Below, in pieces: positions 26,968-38,100 of a stretch of DNA of 64,000 nucleotides (positions within the stretch are counted from its first letter, which is position 1; each line of letters opens with the position of its first letter). The translations under genes were made by a program, and so were the position numbers. Source of the DNA: Desulforegula conservatrix Mb1Pa (GTDB taxonomy: Bacteria > Desulfobacterota > Desulfobacteria > Desulfobacterales > Desulforegulaceae); the NCBI RefSeq assembly GCF_000426225.1, contig NZ_AUEY01000010.1:19434-83433 (forward strand). The letters run 5' to 3'. The notes beneath the pieces were generated by a model, which was given only the letters and a program-made list of their open reading frames with translations, was not told where the DNA came from and made no database searches.

Positions 26968-27384
26968 CTATCCAACCAGCTCCATTTTACTGAAGAAAAA
27001 AGAAATTTCCCTCGCAGCTGTTTCAGGGGCGTCAGATCCATGCACAGCATTTTTTTCCATGGCAGAGCCGAAATCCTTTCTTATGGTTCCTTCTGCCGCT
27101 TCCTTGAAGTTTGTCGCTCCCATGAGATCTCTCCAGGCTTTTATGGCGTTTTCCTTTTCAAGCACCATGGCCACAATCGGGCCTGAGATCATGAAGGAAT
27201 TGAGATCGTCATAAAAAGGCTTGCCTTTGTGAACGTCATAAAAATCTTCTGCTATCTCAAGGGAGAGCCTGGTCATTTTCATTGCTTTTATTCTGAATCC
27301 CTTTGTCTGGATTCTTTTAATTATTTCTCCTGTAGCATTTATCGCAACGGCATCAGGTTTAATAAGCGCAAGGGTCTTTTGCAT
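26968..27384 (-). CDS. ndk: Nucleoside diphosphate kinase
   Basis: A 138-aa enzyme, full family length. It has the phospho-histidine H115 in NAVHGSDAPETA and the N-terminal TLALIKPDAV. Transfers the gamma-phosphate of ATP to NDPs. Starts 5 bp after dedA and ends 7 bp before trmJ, forming a compact operon. Confidence 0.96.
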   Translation of the reverse strand: MQKTLALIKPDAVAINATGEIIKRIQTKGFRIKAMKMTRLSLEIAEDFYDVHKGKPFYDDLNSFMISGPIVAMVLEKENAIKAWRDLMGATNFKEAAEGTIRKDFGSAMEKNAVHGSDAPETAAREISFFFSKMELVG

Positions 27385-27389
27385 GATTC

Positions 27390-27995
27390 TTATCCTCTTT
27401 TCAGATGAGACTTAACAAAATAGGCCGCTCCTGCAAGAATAACAAGAACCACCACAACGTCAACAGGCCTGCTGTAATGATGAATCAGCTCTCTGTATCC
27501 TTCCATTTTGAATCCGACCCACGCAAGGAACATGTTCCATGCCGAAGCACCTATTGTTGTATAGATGCAGAAGGGGAGAAGTTTCATTTTACCGGCGCCG
27601 GCAGGGAGCGATATCAGATGTCTGACAACAGGAATGAATCTTCCTATGAATATTGCTGGTGAGCCGTATTTTGAGAAGAACCTTTCTGTTGCCTCAAGAT
27701 CTGAACTGTTGAGCAGAAGATATTTTCCGAATTTCTCTACAAGTGGTCTGCCTCCGTAATATCCAATCCAATAAGAGAGCAGAGATCCGACAATGCTGCC
27801 GATGGTGCTTGATATGAAAACTCCAAGGAATGTGAATCTCCCGGTCGCAACAAGCCATCCTGCAAATGGCATTACAGCTTCGCTTGGTATAGGGGCGATC
27901 ATGCTTTCAAACATCATTAGAACAGCTATGCCCGGATGACCAGTAAGATCAATTATCCAGGTGGCTTTTTCTATTAAAAACTGCGTAATACCCAT
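27390..27995 (-). CDS. DedA-family membrane protein
   Basis: A 201-aa inner-membrane protein with the DedA motifs FESMIAPIPSEAVMPFAGW (about 29-47) and FIGRFIPVVRHLISLPAG (about 115-132), including the conserved Glu and Arg residues needed in E. coli YqjA/YghB. DedA proteins flip or recycle phospholipid or undecaprenyl-phosphate carriers. First gene of the operon; strong AAGGAG ribosome site. Confidence 0.92.
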   Translation of the reverse strand: MGITQFLIEKATWIIDLTGHPGIAVLMMFESMIAPIPSEAVMPFAGWLVATGRFTFLGVFISSTIGSIVGSLLSYWIGYYGGRPLVEKFGKYLLLNSSDLEATERFFSKYGSPAIFIGRFIPVVRHLISLPAGAGKMKLLPFCIYTTIGASAWNMFLAWVGFKMEGYRELIHHYSRPVDVVVVLVILAGAAYFVKSHLKRG

Positions 27996-28195
27996 AAGGC
28001 TCCTTATGCAAATTCTATTGTATTTTTTTTAAGAGGCTTGAACAACCCATTATATACATTCGAGATTGCCTGAATACAACGGATGCGGCGTTGCTGCAAT
28101 GACAAATTTGAATCATGCCTGTTGTCCGGCGCCAAAATCATGTTGACTGCAAATCGTTTTTTATATCAAAAAAGAACCTGAAAAGTTCAAATTAT

Positions 28196-28326
28196 GATGG
28201 ACTCGCAAAAAGTCAAAAAATGGCTTTAGCGTCATGCCGGACTTGACCCGGCTCCAGTCTTTTCAGAAAGGTCTGGATTCCGGCCTGCTCCGGAATGACG
28301 GTAGTCGGACTTTTGGCGACCTTGTC
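28196..28326. repeat. Family B MITE, copy 6 (best preserved)
   Basis: GATGGACTCGCAAAAAGTC on the left and GACTTTTGGCGACCTTGTC on the right, flanked by an exact AATTAT duplication (28,190-28,195 and 28,327-28,332). An open frame through it would extend butyrate kinase by 18 codons; that extension is rejected. Confidence 0.9.
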
Positions 28327-28348
28327 AATTATAAAAGGAAATCATTTA

Positions 28349-29419
28349 ATGATGGGAAATATGATTCTTGCCATCAATCCTGGCTCGACATCCACTAAAA
28401 TATCGGTTTTTAAGGAAACTGTTCCTTTATTTGAGGAAACTCTCAGGCACTCGAGCGATGAAATTAATTCTTTTGAATCAATACTATCCCAGTACAGTTT
28501 CAGAAAAGATGTAATACTTGAGAGCTTAAAAAAAAATGGCGTTAATCTTGCTGAAATGACAGCGGTTGTAGGTCGTGGTGGTCTGCTTAGACCTGTATCC
28601 GGTGGTACCTATATTGTCGATTATACAATGATAGCTGATCTTAAATCAGGATTTTACGGCGAGCATGCCTCCAATCTTGGGGCAGTTATTGCCAATGAAA
28701 TTGCGGGAAATCTTGGAGTCCCGTCTTTTATTGTGGATCCTGTGGTTGTGGATGAACTCTCTGACCTTGCAAGAATATCCGGGCTACCTGAAATTGAACG
28801 AAGATCAATATTCCATGCACTCAACCAGAAAGCCGTTGCAAGACGTGCAGCCGAAGAACTTGGGAAAGGCTACAATGACTGCAATTTCATAGTCTGTCAT
28901 ATGGGCGGAGGCATTTCTGTCGGAGCACATGAAAAAGGCAGGGTGATCGATGTGAATAACGCCCTTGACGGTGATGGGCCATTCAGCCCTGAACGATCAG
29001 GCAGTCTTCCTGTTGGCGAACTTTCGAGGCTTTGCTTTTCTGGAGAAATTGAATTTTCAGAAATGAAAAAAAGAATAAAAGGGAAGGGCGGCCTTGTCGC
29101 CTACCTCAATTCAAATGATGGCAGGGAAGTATCTGAAATGATAGATTCCGGCAATGAAAAGGCGCTTCTTGTATACAATGCCATGGCTTACCAAATAGGC
29201 AAGGAAATAGGTATGTGCGGCGCAGTTTTAAAGGGTAGGGTCGACTTAATAATCCTTACAGGGGGACTGGCTTTTGACAAAAGGCTCACAGGCTGGATTA
29301 CTGAAATGGTTTCATTTATAGCACCCGTAAGAATTTTTCCTGGAGAGGACGAAATGTCAGCACTTGCAGCAGGAGCGCTAAGGGTTTTGAACGGAGAAGA
29401 AGCCGCAAAGAATTATTGA
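28349..29419 (+). CDS. buk: Butyrate kinase
   Basis: A 356-aa acetokinase-family enzyme that interconverts butyrate (or a branched acyl) and its acyl phosphate with ATP. The N-terminal phosphate site is AINPGSTSTKISVF; GRGGLLRPVSGGTY, HMGGGISVGAH and ILTGGLAF follow. Length matches the family exactly when the ATG at 28349, preceded by AAAAGGA, is used. Upstream codons come from the MITE. No phosphotransbutyrylase gene is next to it, so the acyl-phosphate source lies elsewhere. Confidence 0.93.
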   Translation: MMGNMILAINPGSTSTKISVFKETVPLFEETLRHSSDEINSFESILSQYSFRKDVILESLKKNGVNLAEMTAVVGRGGLLRPVSGGTYIVDYTMIADLKSGFYGEHASNLGAVIANEIAGNLGVPSFIVDPVVVDELSDLARISGLPEIERRSIFHALNQKAVARRAAEELGKGYNDCNFIVCHMGGGISVGAHEKGRVIDVNNALDGDGPFSPERSGSLPVGELSRLCFSGEIEFSEMKKRIKGKGGLVAYLNSNDGREVSEMIDSGNEKALLVYNAMAYQIGKEIGMCGAVLKGRVDLIILTGGLAFDKRLTGWITEMVSFIAPVRIFPGEDEMSALAAGALRVLNGEEAAKNY

Positions 29420-29448
29420 TAGCCACAAATAAGCGAATAATCAGACAA

Positions 29449-30450
29449 TTATTTAACCGGGAATCTGAAAATACCAGAAGGCTTTATTTCCGTTGTGACA
29501 ATAATCGCAGAAGCGTCTGGCTCAAAACAGACAGCTTCCCTTTGGGGTAGTCTTTTATCTGTATTACTTAAGAGGCTTATTTTTTGAGCAGGGCGTGAAA
29601 CAACTGACCGCCACGATTCTTTTAAACTCGTTCTTTTAAAGAGATATGCGTCGGTATAAGTCAAAAGTACCATGGACATGCAGTCCCTGCTTATGTCCAT
29701 GGCAGTCACACGTAAACTTTTTTTACCCTGATTTATTTTTTCATTATCATTTGAATCAGATGATGCAAGATTGATGATTCCGATTTTTTTTGCAGTTATG
29801 GCCTCATTCCCTGAAGAAGATAAGGGGATTTCATAAAGAACAGGCGGCATCTCTCCTTTGGATACAAGGAAAGCCGAATCTGATGTTGTATCCACAGCCA
29901 CAGCCTCACAGTCATGACTGCCATCAGGATATCTGAATTTGATGATCTTCTCAGGCTTGAGGCTCTTAGAGCATTTTTCATCATTCATGACTGATTCCTG
30001 ATTGATTGATTCCGGGGTCTTGTTTAATAATGGCTCCCTGACAATATTCAGATAATTCAGGTCTCTGATCCCAAGGTTATCTCCTGTGTCTGATATCAGC
30101 AGATAAGATATTTTGTTTTTTGAAAATGAAGCTATGTCTTCCCAGTCAAGGCATCCTGAGTCCTCAAGCGTGAAGCATGCCATATTCCGGCCATTTGTTG
30201 ACATTGCGTAAATAACAGGGGCATTACCGCTGTCATTATGGGACCAGATGATACCCTGGTTCAACGTGGAATATGCAAGTCCGCTTGCTTCAAAAAGATC
30301 AGGGTGCTCAATATTTCCAAGAAACGAATACCCTTTTTGGGTCAATGGCTCTGAAATAGCAGCATCCAGGCTTATTGACATGAAAATGAAGACTGCAAAC
30401 ATGCAAATGCTTATTTTGATGTAGTTGGAATCTTTTGTTTTTATAATCAT
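29449..30450 (-). CDS. Exported beta-propeller-like hypothetical protein
   Basis: A 333-aa protein with an N-terminal signal segment (about 13-33, IKISICMFAVFIFMSISL) and a repeated-strand body. Recognisable stretches are EASGLAYSTLNQGIIWSHND, CLDWEDIA, LLISDTGDN and HDCEAVAVD, a pattern of Asp/Glu loops seen in bacterial exported six-bladed propellers with unknown substrate. The open frame starts at a TTG 12 codons earlier; the ATG at 30450 is preferred, although neither has a good ribosome site. Divergent from the following gene. Confidence 0.7.
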   Translation of the reverse strand: MIIKTKDSNYIKISICMFAVFIFMSISLDAAISEPLTQKGYSFLGNIEHPDLFEASGLAYSTLNQGIIWSHNDSGNAPVIYAMSTNGRNMACFTLEDSGCLDWEDIASFSKNKISYLLISDTGDNLGIRDLNYLNIVREPLLNKTPESINQESVMNDEKCSKSLKPEKIIKFRYPDGSHDCEAVAVDTTSDSAFLVSKGEMPPVLYEIPLSSSGNEAITAKKIGIINLASSDSNDNEKINQGKKSLRVTAMDISRDCMSMVLLTYTDAYLFKRTSLKESWRSVVSRPAQKISLLSNTDKRLPQREAVCFEPDASAIIVTTEIKPSGIFRFPVK

Positions 30451-30584
30451 AATTTTTATATGGTGAATTATTTGTTCGACTAACAAGATCTAAGTAATAT
30501 ATATTTTGACGCGAGACAATGAGATCTTAAATAGAACTGTTAACCGGAATGTCAGCATTTGCTCTAAATGACAATATAATATTT

Positions 30585-30718
30585 GATGATCTCGCAATAA
30601 AATCAGATCCCCGTCATTCCGGCGAAGGTCGAAATCCATAAATATTTGAAAATACAAAGATGCCGGATCAAGCCCGGCATGATGCTAAAGCCATTTTTTG
30701 ACTTTTTGCGATTCCATC
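30585..30718. repeat. Family B MITE, copy 7
   Basis: GATGATCTCGCAATAA on the left and GACTTTTTGCGATTCCATC on the right, flanked by an exact AATATTT duplication (30,578-30,584 and 30,719-30,725). Part of it is open in frame with the next gene. Confidence 0.85.
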
Positions 30719-30753
30719 AATATTTCAGCCTAACCATAAATATCGGGTTTCTC

Positions 30754-31665
30754 ATGAGTAAGTTTCTTTTTTATCCCCAAATTTTTCCGCTATTATTTAT
30801 CATCGTCCTTGCGGGCATGATGACATGCCCAGGCATTACCTTTGCAGAAGTTGATACTGTTGTCAGGTATTTCCAGACTGATCCGAGATACGATTACAGA
30901 ATAAAATTGCTTGCACTTGCACTTGAGAAAACACTGGAAACCCATGGAGGGTATGTTCTTGTGCCATACAAGGGGGATTCGGAAATAACCCAGGCAAGAG
31001 GTTTGTACGAACTTGAAAAAAATAATTACGACGTAGCTTTTCTTCCATCAAATATCGAAAGAGAAAAACGTTTTTTGCCTGTCAAAATGGATATCATGAA
31101 AGGAATTATTGGTTTAAGGCTTTTACTCATACATAAAGATAATGCCCCAAGATTCGAAAAAGTTAATAATTTCAAGGATCTTAAGGATGGTTTTGTCGCC
31201 GGATTCTGTGATCAGTGGGCAGATATTGATATTCTAAAGGCAAATGGCATTCGCGTCGTGACATCAAGCGTATACACCAATCTGTTCCCAATGCTTTATT
31301 ATAAGCGCTTTGATTTTTTCCCAAGAGGAATAAATGAAATAGGGCCAGAGCTTTCTAAGATCAGGGATACATTTCCAGCCATAGATGAGGAAAAAAAACT
31401 GGCCCTTTATTATCCCATGCCTGTCTATTTCTTCGTCAACAAGAACAATGCAGCCCTTGCAAACAGGATAGAAGAAGGCTTAAAAAAAGCTGAAAAAGAA
31501 GGGGCATTTAAGAGGCTTTTTCTTGAAGAGCACTCTTCTGCCATAAAAAAGGTAAATCTTGATAATAGAATGGTTTTAAGGCTCTCAAATCCGGATCTCT
31601 CCGCTGGAACTCCTGAACCTGACACTTCCTGGTGGTTAAATGATTTATTAATAAAATCAAAATAA
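30754..31665 (+). CDS. Periplasmic solute-binding-like protein
   Basis: A 303-aa exported protein with a signal peptide (MSKFLFYPQIFPLLFIIVLA...FAE). The mature part has the two-lobe look of small-molecule binding proteins related to the amino-acid/PhnD group: VRYFQTDPRYDYRIKLLALAL at the start and GFCDQWADIDILKANGI in the middle. No permease or ATPase is nearby, so it may serve a sensor rather than a transporter. The upstream open frame is MITE-derived and is excluded. The ribosome site is weak. Confidence 0.72.
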   Translation: MSKFLFYPQIFPLLFIIVLAGMMTCPGITFAEVDTVVRYFQTDPRYDYRIKLLALALEKTLETHGGYVLVPYKGDSEITQARGLYELEKNNYDVAFLPSNIEREKRFLPVKMDIMKGIIGLRLLLIHKDNAPRFEKVNNFKDLKDGFVAGFCDQWADIDILKANGIRVVTSSVYTNLFPMLYYKRFDFFPRGINEIGPELSKIRDTFPAIDEEKKLALYYPMPVYFFVNKNNAALANRIEEGLKKAEKEGAFKRLFLEEHSSAIKKVNLDNRMVLRLSNPDLSAGTPEPDTSWWLNDLLIKSK

Positions 31666-31674
31666 GATAAGTTT

Positions 31675-31801
31675 GACAAGGTCGCAAAAAAGTCCGGTTC
31701 TCTTAATTACTGCGCAGGCTGGGATCCAGAAGTATCTGAAAATACAAATATGCCGGATCATGTCCGGCATGACGCTGTTGCCTTTTTTGACTTTTTGCGG
31801 A
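31675..31801. repeat. Family B MITE, copy 8
   Basis: GACAAGGTCGCAAAAAAGTC on the left and GACTTTTTGCGG on the right with standard internal palindromes. The right end merges into family A sequence, so no target duplication survives. Confidence 0.8.
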
Positions 31802-31897
31802 TCTTTTTTCAAAAGAGCGACTCTTTGGTATCTTTTTTATTAAAAATATCAGTAGTTATTGGAATAATAAAATATTCCTCACTTAACGAGACCAGAA
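31796..31897. repeat. Family A remnant
   Basis: Contains GGATCTTTTTTCAAAAGAGC, then TTTTTATTAAAAATATCAGT, AGTTATTGGAATAATAAAA and TATTCCTCACTTAACG, matching the end of the intact copy at 42,660-42,720. Only half of the element remains. Confidence 0.7.
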
Positions 31898-32005
31898 CCT
31901 TCTTTTTTTAGTCCGCGCTCTCTGCATACCGAATCAAAACAACCTGAAGTGTCTATGTATGCCATTATATCTGTGTAAAACTATTGTATTTAACAACTGC
32001 GGGAT

Positions 32006-32034
32006 ATTAATCGTTAATAAATTAATATATTAAT
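32006..32034. promoter_or_regulatory. Pair of AT-rich palindromes upstream of the PKS-like gene
   Basis: ATTAA-TCG-TTAAT at 32,006-32,018 and the perfect 14-bp palindrome ATTAATATATTAAT at 32,021-32,034, about 100 bp before the start of the 2383-aa synthase gene. Both share the ATTAA arm and could be tandem operator sites. AT-rich, so chance is possible. Confidence 0.35.
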
Positions 32035-32131
32035 AGACATTCTGTAGTCAGGCATTTTCAGCAGATTTTAGGTTTTTAGCTCCCCGCAAAAACTCATCAT
32101 CAGTGTTTTCATATAATTTACAGGTGAAGAA

Positions 32132-35100
32132 TTGAAAAAGAGCAGTTCTCGAAATTCAGATGGTTTCACTCCTATTGCCATTACCGGGATAGGATGCATA
32201 TTTCCTAAATCAACAGGAGCAAAAGAGTTTTGGCGCGCCCTGTTCATGGGGCTTGACTGTGTTGGTGAAGTGCCTGAATCTCACTGGTCACCGTCTGATT
32301 ATTATGACGAAGATCCCCAGAAACCTGATCACGTTTATTGCAAAAGGGGTGGGTTCATAGATCCTCAGGCTTATGATCCTTCTGAATTCGGGATACCTCC
32401 TTCAATTCTTGAAGCGACTGACTCGTCCCAGCTGCTTGGGCTAATAGCCGCAAAAATGGCGTTGAATGACGCCGGATATGGCGAAGGCGGCAAGGAGTTC
32501 AACAGGAATAAGACCAGCGTAATAATAGGAGCAACCGGAACCCAGGAACTGACAGTTCCGCTTGCAACTCGTCTTGGTCATCCTGTTTGGCGAAGGGCGC
32601 TGAATGATGCTGGTATTCCATCTGAAAAGACTGAAGAAGTCATCAAGAGAATATCCGCTGGTTTTGTCTCATGGCAGGAGAGTTCATTTCCAGGACTCTT
32701 AGGAAATGTGATAGCCGGAAGAATAGCGAACAGACTTGATTTGGGAGGAACAAACTGTGTGGTTGACGCAGCTTGCGGAAGCTCGCTCGGCGCTATTCAC
32801 CTTGCCCTTCTTGAGCTATTGACAGGCAGAAGTGATATGGCGATTACAGGGGGCGTTGACCTTCTTAATGATATTTTTATGCATATGTGTTTTGCAAAGA
32901 CAGGAGTTCTTTCAAAATCAGGAGATGCCAAACCTTTTTCTGAAAATGCGGATGGCACGGTACTTGGTGAAGGCATAGGCATGCTGACGTTGAAACGCCT
33001 TGAAGATGCAGAAAAAGATGGAGACAGAATCTACGCTGTAATTAAGGGCGCAGGTTCATCCAGCGATGGCAAAAGCCAGAGTATTTACGCGCCCAATGCA
33101 AAGGGTCAGGAAAAGGCGCTTAAAAAGGCTTATGAGTTTGCCGGGTTCAGTCCTGCAACAGTTGATCTTGTTGAAGCCCATGGCACAGGAACAAGGGTAG
33201 GCGATGCAGTTGAATTCAATGCATTGCGCCACGTCTTTTCAAAGAGAGAAGAAAGAAATCAGATTGCGCTTGGCTCTGTAAAATCAATGATTGGCCATAC
33301 AAAAGCCGCTGCCGGTGCTGCTGGAATGATAAAAACAGCTCTTGCCATTTATAATAAGGTAATACCTCCGACGTTGAAAATTTCTGTGCCTGACCCGAAG
33401 CTTGAAATAGAAAACAGTCCATTTTATCTACCATCAATATCTTTACCGTGGTTTTCAAATGATGAACATCCAAGAAGAGCCGGTGTATCAGCTTTTGGAT
33501 TTGGAGGCAGCAATTTTCATATGGCACTCGAAGAATACAAAAAAGATAAAAATGAGCCGTCATGGGATGGATCAATTGAAATATTCGCTTTCAGCTCTGA
33601 TTCCAGAGAGGATTTGATGAAAGCTTTTGAAAAAGCAAGGAACACCATCGTTTCTGATGGCAAGATGACAAGTCTGACAGCCTATGAATCAAGAAAAAGT
33701 TTTGATTCAAAAAAGAATTACAGACTTCTTGCTTCAGCGCTTTTTGACAAGGTTGGGGAGGTCTTTGAAAAGACAAAGGCAATGCTTGATGCAGGAGAAA
33801 AGGATTATACTTCCCGCTCAGGGTCAGCCTATTATGCAGAAGGTTCCAAACCAGGAAAAATTGCTTTTATTTTTCCAGGACAGGGAAGCCAGTATACAGG
33901 CATGGCGCGCGAGCTTTCCTGTATATTCCCGGAGATGATGGAAAGCATTGAAAAAGCTTCATCAGTTTTTAAAGGGGATCAAAAACTTCATGATCTCATC
34001 TATCCGAGATCAGGCGTAGAAGAAGAGAACGAATCAAATCTTAGAAATACTTCTGTTGCCCAGCCTGCCATAGGAGCAGTTAGTCTTGGAGCAATGAAGA
34101 TTCTTGAAAGATTTGGCATAAAGCCTGACTCAGTATGCGGCCACAGCTTTGGTGAGCTTACTGCGCTTGCATCAGCAAAAAGTATAACTGAAGAGGATTT
34201 CTTCAAGCTTGCGGTTCTCCGAGGCAAATATATGGCTGAAGCAGGGAAGGGCGGAGACGCCGGAACCATGCTTGCCGTAAAAGCACAGCTTGCTGATATT
34301 GAAAAAATGATAAGCGAAACCGGAGTGGATGTTGTTCTTGCGAACAGAAACAGCCACGACCAGGGAGTTCTGTCTGGTTCAGCAGAGGCAATTGAACAGG
34401 CAAAACAGCTTTGCAAGGAAAGAAAGATGAGAGGCTCCCAGCTCAATGTGGCGGCAGCCTTTCATAGTAAATATGTTGCTTCAGCTGCTGTTCCATTTTC
34501 TAAAGAGCTTGAAAAAATTGATTTCAGAAAAAATGAAATCCCGGTTTTTGCAAACACCACGGCTGCTCCTTATCCTTCGAGTATTGAGGAATCAAGGCAT
34601 CTTCTTGGGAACCAGCTTGTGAATTCCGTCAATTTTGTCGGAATTATCGAAACCATGCATTCTTCAGGCGTTCATACCTTCATAGAAACAGGCCCCAAGA
34701 CAGTTCTTACCGGGCTTGTAAAGTCGATACTCAAGGGCAAGGCTTTTGAATGCGCGGCAACAGACGATTCATCCGGTAAAAAATCAGGCCTCCTTGATAT
34801 CGCGACCCTTCTTTGTAAACTTGCTGCCATTGGCCATGAAATAGCTCTGGAAAACTGGGAAACCAAGCCTCTTGTTCCAAGAAAACCTAAAATGAATATT
34901 CCAATCAGCGGTACAAACTATAGAAGCCCAGAAAAAATTATTAAAATTCCGGCTTCTGAGCCTATGGTGATGACAAATTCTTCACTTTTATCTGCGAATG
35001 TCTCCGAAGTGGCAATAGAGAAAAATATAGAAACTAAGCCAGAAGTGGAAAACATAAAAAATGCTTCTGAATTAAAAAATGTGGCCTTGTCTTCAAACAA

Positions 35101-38100
35101 TGATCCCATAATTGCGGTTAATCCTCAGATAACAGATTCTGCAAAAAATGTTTCTTCTGGCCCGGAAAGGCCGCCATCAATGGGCACTCAGGTTAGTAGT
35201 GTCTCTTCAAAATCTGCGGATGCAGCGGTAAGGTCAATTAATGAAGGTTTCAAGGCGATGCAGTCGCTTCAGATGCAGACTACAGACGCACACAAAAAAT
35301 TCCTTGAAACCCAGATGCAGGCAAGTAAAACCCTCGAAACCCTGATGCAGAAGATCGGTGAAATATCTGGAATGACTTCTTCTGTCCAGGCATATGCTAA
35401 TAACGTCTCTTCTGCTCCTGCTCAGAAAACCGTGAAGGCTGAATCATATCCTGATAGTAAACCTGCTTATGTTCAGAAAACTGCTGAACCTGAAAAAGCA
35501 ATTATTGAAACAAAACAGGCTCCAAATGTAACGGTTGTTAAAACCGAGATTCATTCTCCAAAGTCTGCTTCTGTTGCTAAAGCAGATGCGATCGACCCTG
35601 AAAAAATTAAAAATGCCCTTCTTGGTGTTGTAAGCGATCTTACAGGTTATCCGGTTGAAATGCTTGATCTTGATATGGATATCGAATCTGATCTCGGCAT
35701 AGATTCTATCAAGAGGGTTGAGATTCTTTCAGCGTTTGAAGAAAAAATGCCTGGAGCCGGTAATGTTGATCCTTCAGATCTTGGAAGGCTTAAAACCCTT
35801 GGGCAGATAATTGACCATGTTTCAGTTAATTTACCGGTTAATGCCCAGACTGCCAATATTCCTTCAAGTTCAAAAGCCAATATTCAGGCTGGCCCTGATA
35901 AGGAAAAAATAAAGGAAACGCTGATAGATGTTGTCAGCAATCTTACGGGCTATCCTGCGGAAATGCTTGATCTTGATATGGATATAGAGTCAGATCTCGG
36001 CATAGATTCTATCAAACGGGTTGAGATTCTTTCTGCTTTTGAAGAAAAGATGCCCGGAGCTGGAAATATTGATCCTTCAGACCTTGGAACACTTAAGACT
36101 CTTGGCCAGATAATCGATTATATAGTCAAGATTTCTCCATCTGATTCTACTATTGTTTTGCAGGACTCTTCGGCTAGTGTGAATAAATCTGCAGATTCTG
36201 ATGAAATAAGAGTGGCTCTTCTTGATGTGGTGAGTTCTCTCACAGGATATCCAGTGGAAATGCTTGATCTTGATATGGATATTGAATCTGATTTAGGAAT
36301 AGATTCAATCAAACGAGTTGAGATTCTTTCAGCTTTTGAAGAGAAGATGCCAGGAGCCGGAAATATTGATCCGTCAGACCTTGGAACGCTTAAGACTCTT
36401 GGCCAGATAATTAAACATGTATCCACCAATCATTTATCCATAAGGCATGTCTCTCAATCAGGGCCTTCTGAAACCGCCACAGTAAATGTTCAGGCATCTT
36501 CTTCAGGACATGATTCTGAAAAAATCAAAGATCTGCTTATTGAAGTCGTAAGTAGTCTAACAGGCTATCCTTCGGAAATGCTTGATCTTGATATGGATAT
36601 TGAGTCTGATCTTGGTATTGATTCCATAAAAAGAGTCGAGATTCTTTCAGCTTTTGAAGAAAAAATGCCGGGGATTCCTCCTGTTCAGCCTGATGATCTC
36701 GGAAAACTGAAAACCCTTGGCCAGATAATCAGTCATATTAACAGCCTCTGCTCAGGGTCTGGCAGTAAAGAACAGCCATCTGCAATATTATCAGAAGCAG
36801 GCCCAATTGAGGTTAAGTCTGCTGATAAGATCTCCTTGCCAGAAGATATCTCAAGAAAAACCGTAAATGTTTACAAGATGACTGGTTCTGCTTCTTCAGA
36901 AAAAATTGTCTTGCCAGACTCAGGAACGGTTTTTGTAACAGGCTGTCTTGATGGACTTGGAAAAGAAGTTGCCCAAGAGCTTTCATCTAAAGGCATTAAT
37001 GTTAAAACCATTGATATTGACCAGCCAGACCAGAAAGATCAGCCAGATCAGATAGACTGGGCCGGGCAGTTTTCTGATAATGCCGCAGGTCTGATTATTG
37101 TAGCGGATAACTCTCCTGAATCAGGAATCTGGAAGGATTCAAAAGCAGACTTTCTTAAAAAAGCTTTTCTTGCAGCAAAAAATGCTTCTGCCAAGCTCTG
37201 CGCGGCTGGCAAGGAAAAAAGCGCTGTTTTTGCAACAATAACAAGACTTGATGGCGCTTTCGGCTTTCTTACCTCAAATATCTCTGATCCGATGCAGGGC
37301 GCTCTTCCTGGTCTGGTTAAAACAGCAAGAATCGAGTGGCCAGATGTTTCATGCAGGGCTTTTGACGTCAGTCCTTTTATATCAGACATTAAAAAAACAG
37401 CTTCTCTTATTGCGGATGAAATTCTGTCAAAAGGACCTGTTGAAACCGGATTTGATGATTTCTCACAGTATGGTCTTGAGCTTGAAGATGTGAGCTTCAG
37501 CAAGCCGGTTCAAACAATGGGCAAGAATGATGTTGTTATTATAACCGGAGGCGCAAGAGGAGTTACAGCTGCATGCGCTGAAGAGCTTGCTGAATTCTGT
37601 CAGCCGATAATGGTTCTGCTGGGCAGATCTCCCGAACCTGAAAAAGAACCTGCCTGGCTTTCCAGCGTTAATGGTGAGCCTGCGATGAAAAAAGCCATTC
37701 TTGATAATGAGTTCAAGGGCAAGAAGGCAACTCCCCAGGAACTTGAAAAATCTTACAGAAAATTCAAGGCTGGAAGAGAAATTTCAGAAACAATAGACTC
37801 GATAAAATTAAAAGGTTCAAAGGCCTTTTATTATCAGGCTGATGTAAGAAGTCATTCTGACATGGAAATGGTCGTAGACAAAATTAGAACAAAATATGGC
37901 TCTGTAAGCGCAATAATTCACGGAGCTGGAGTTCTTGAAGACAGATTCATTGCGGACAAGACAATTACCCAGTTTGAAAACGTATTCGGAACAAAAACCG
38001 AAGGACTCAAAAATATTCTCGACGCCACAAGAAACGATCCTCTCAAGGCCATTGTATTCTTCTCTTCAGTATCCGCCAGAATGGGGAACAAGGGGCAGGT

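Noticed and set aside
28295..28348. N-terminal extension of butyrate kinase
   Set aside because: These codons are the right end of a family B MITE; the ATG at 28349 with AAAAGGA fits the family length.
30646..30753. Upstream extension of the solute-binding protein
   Set aside because: It is translated MITE sequence; the signal peptide begins only at the ATG at 30754.
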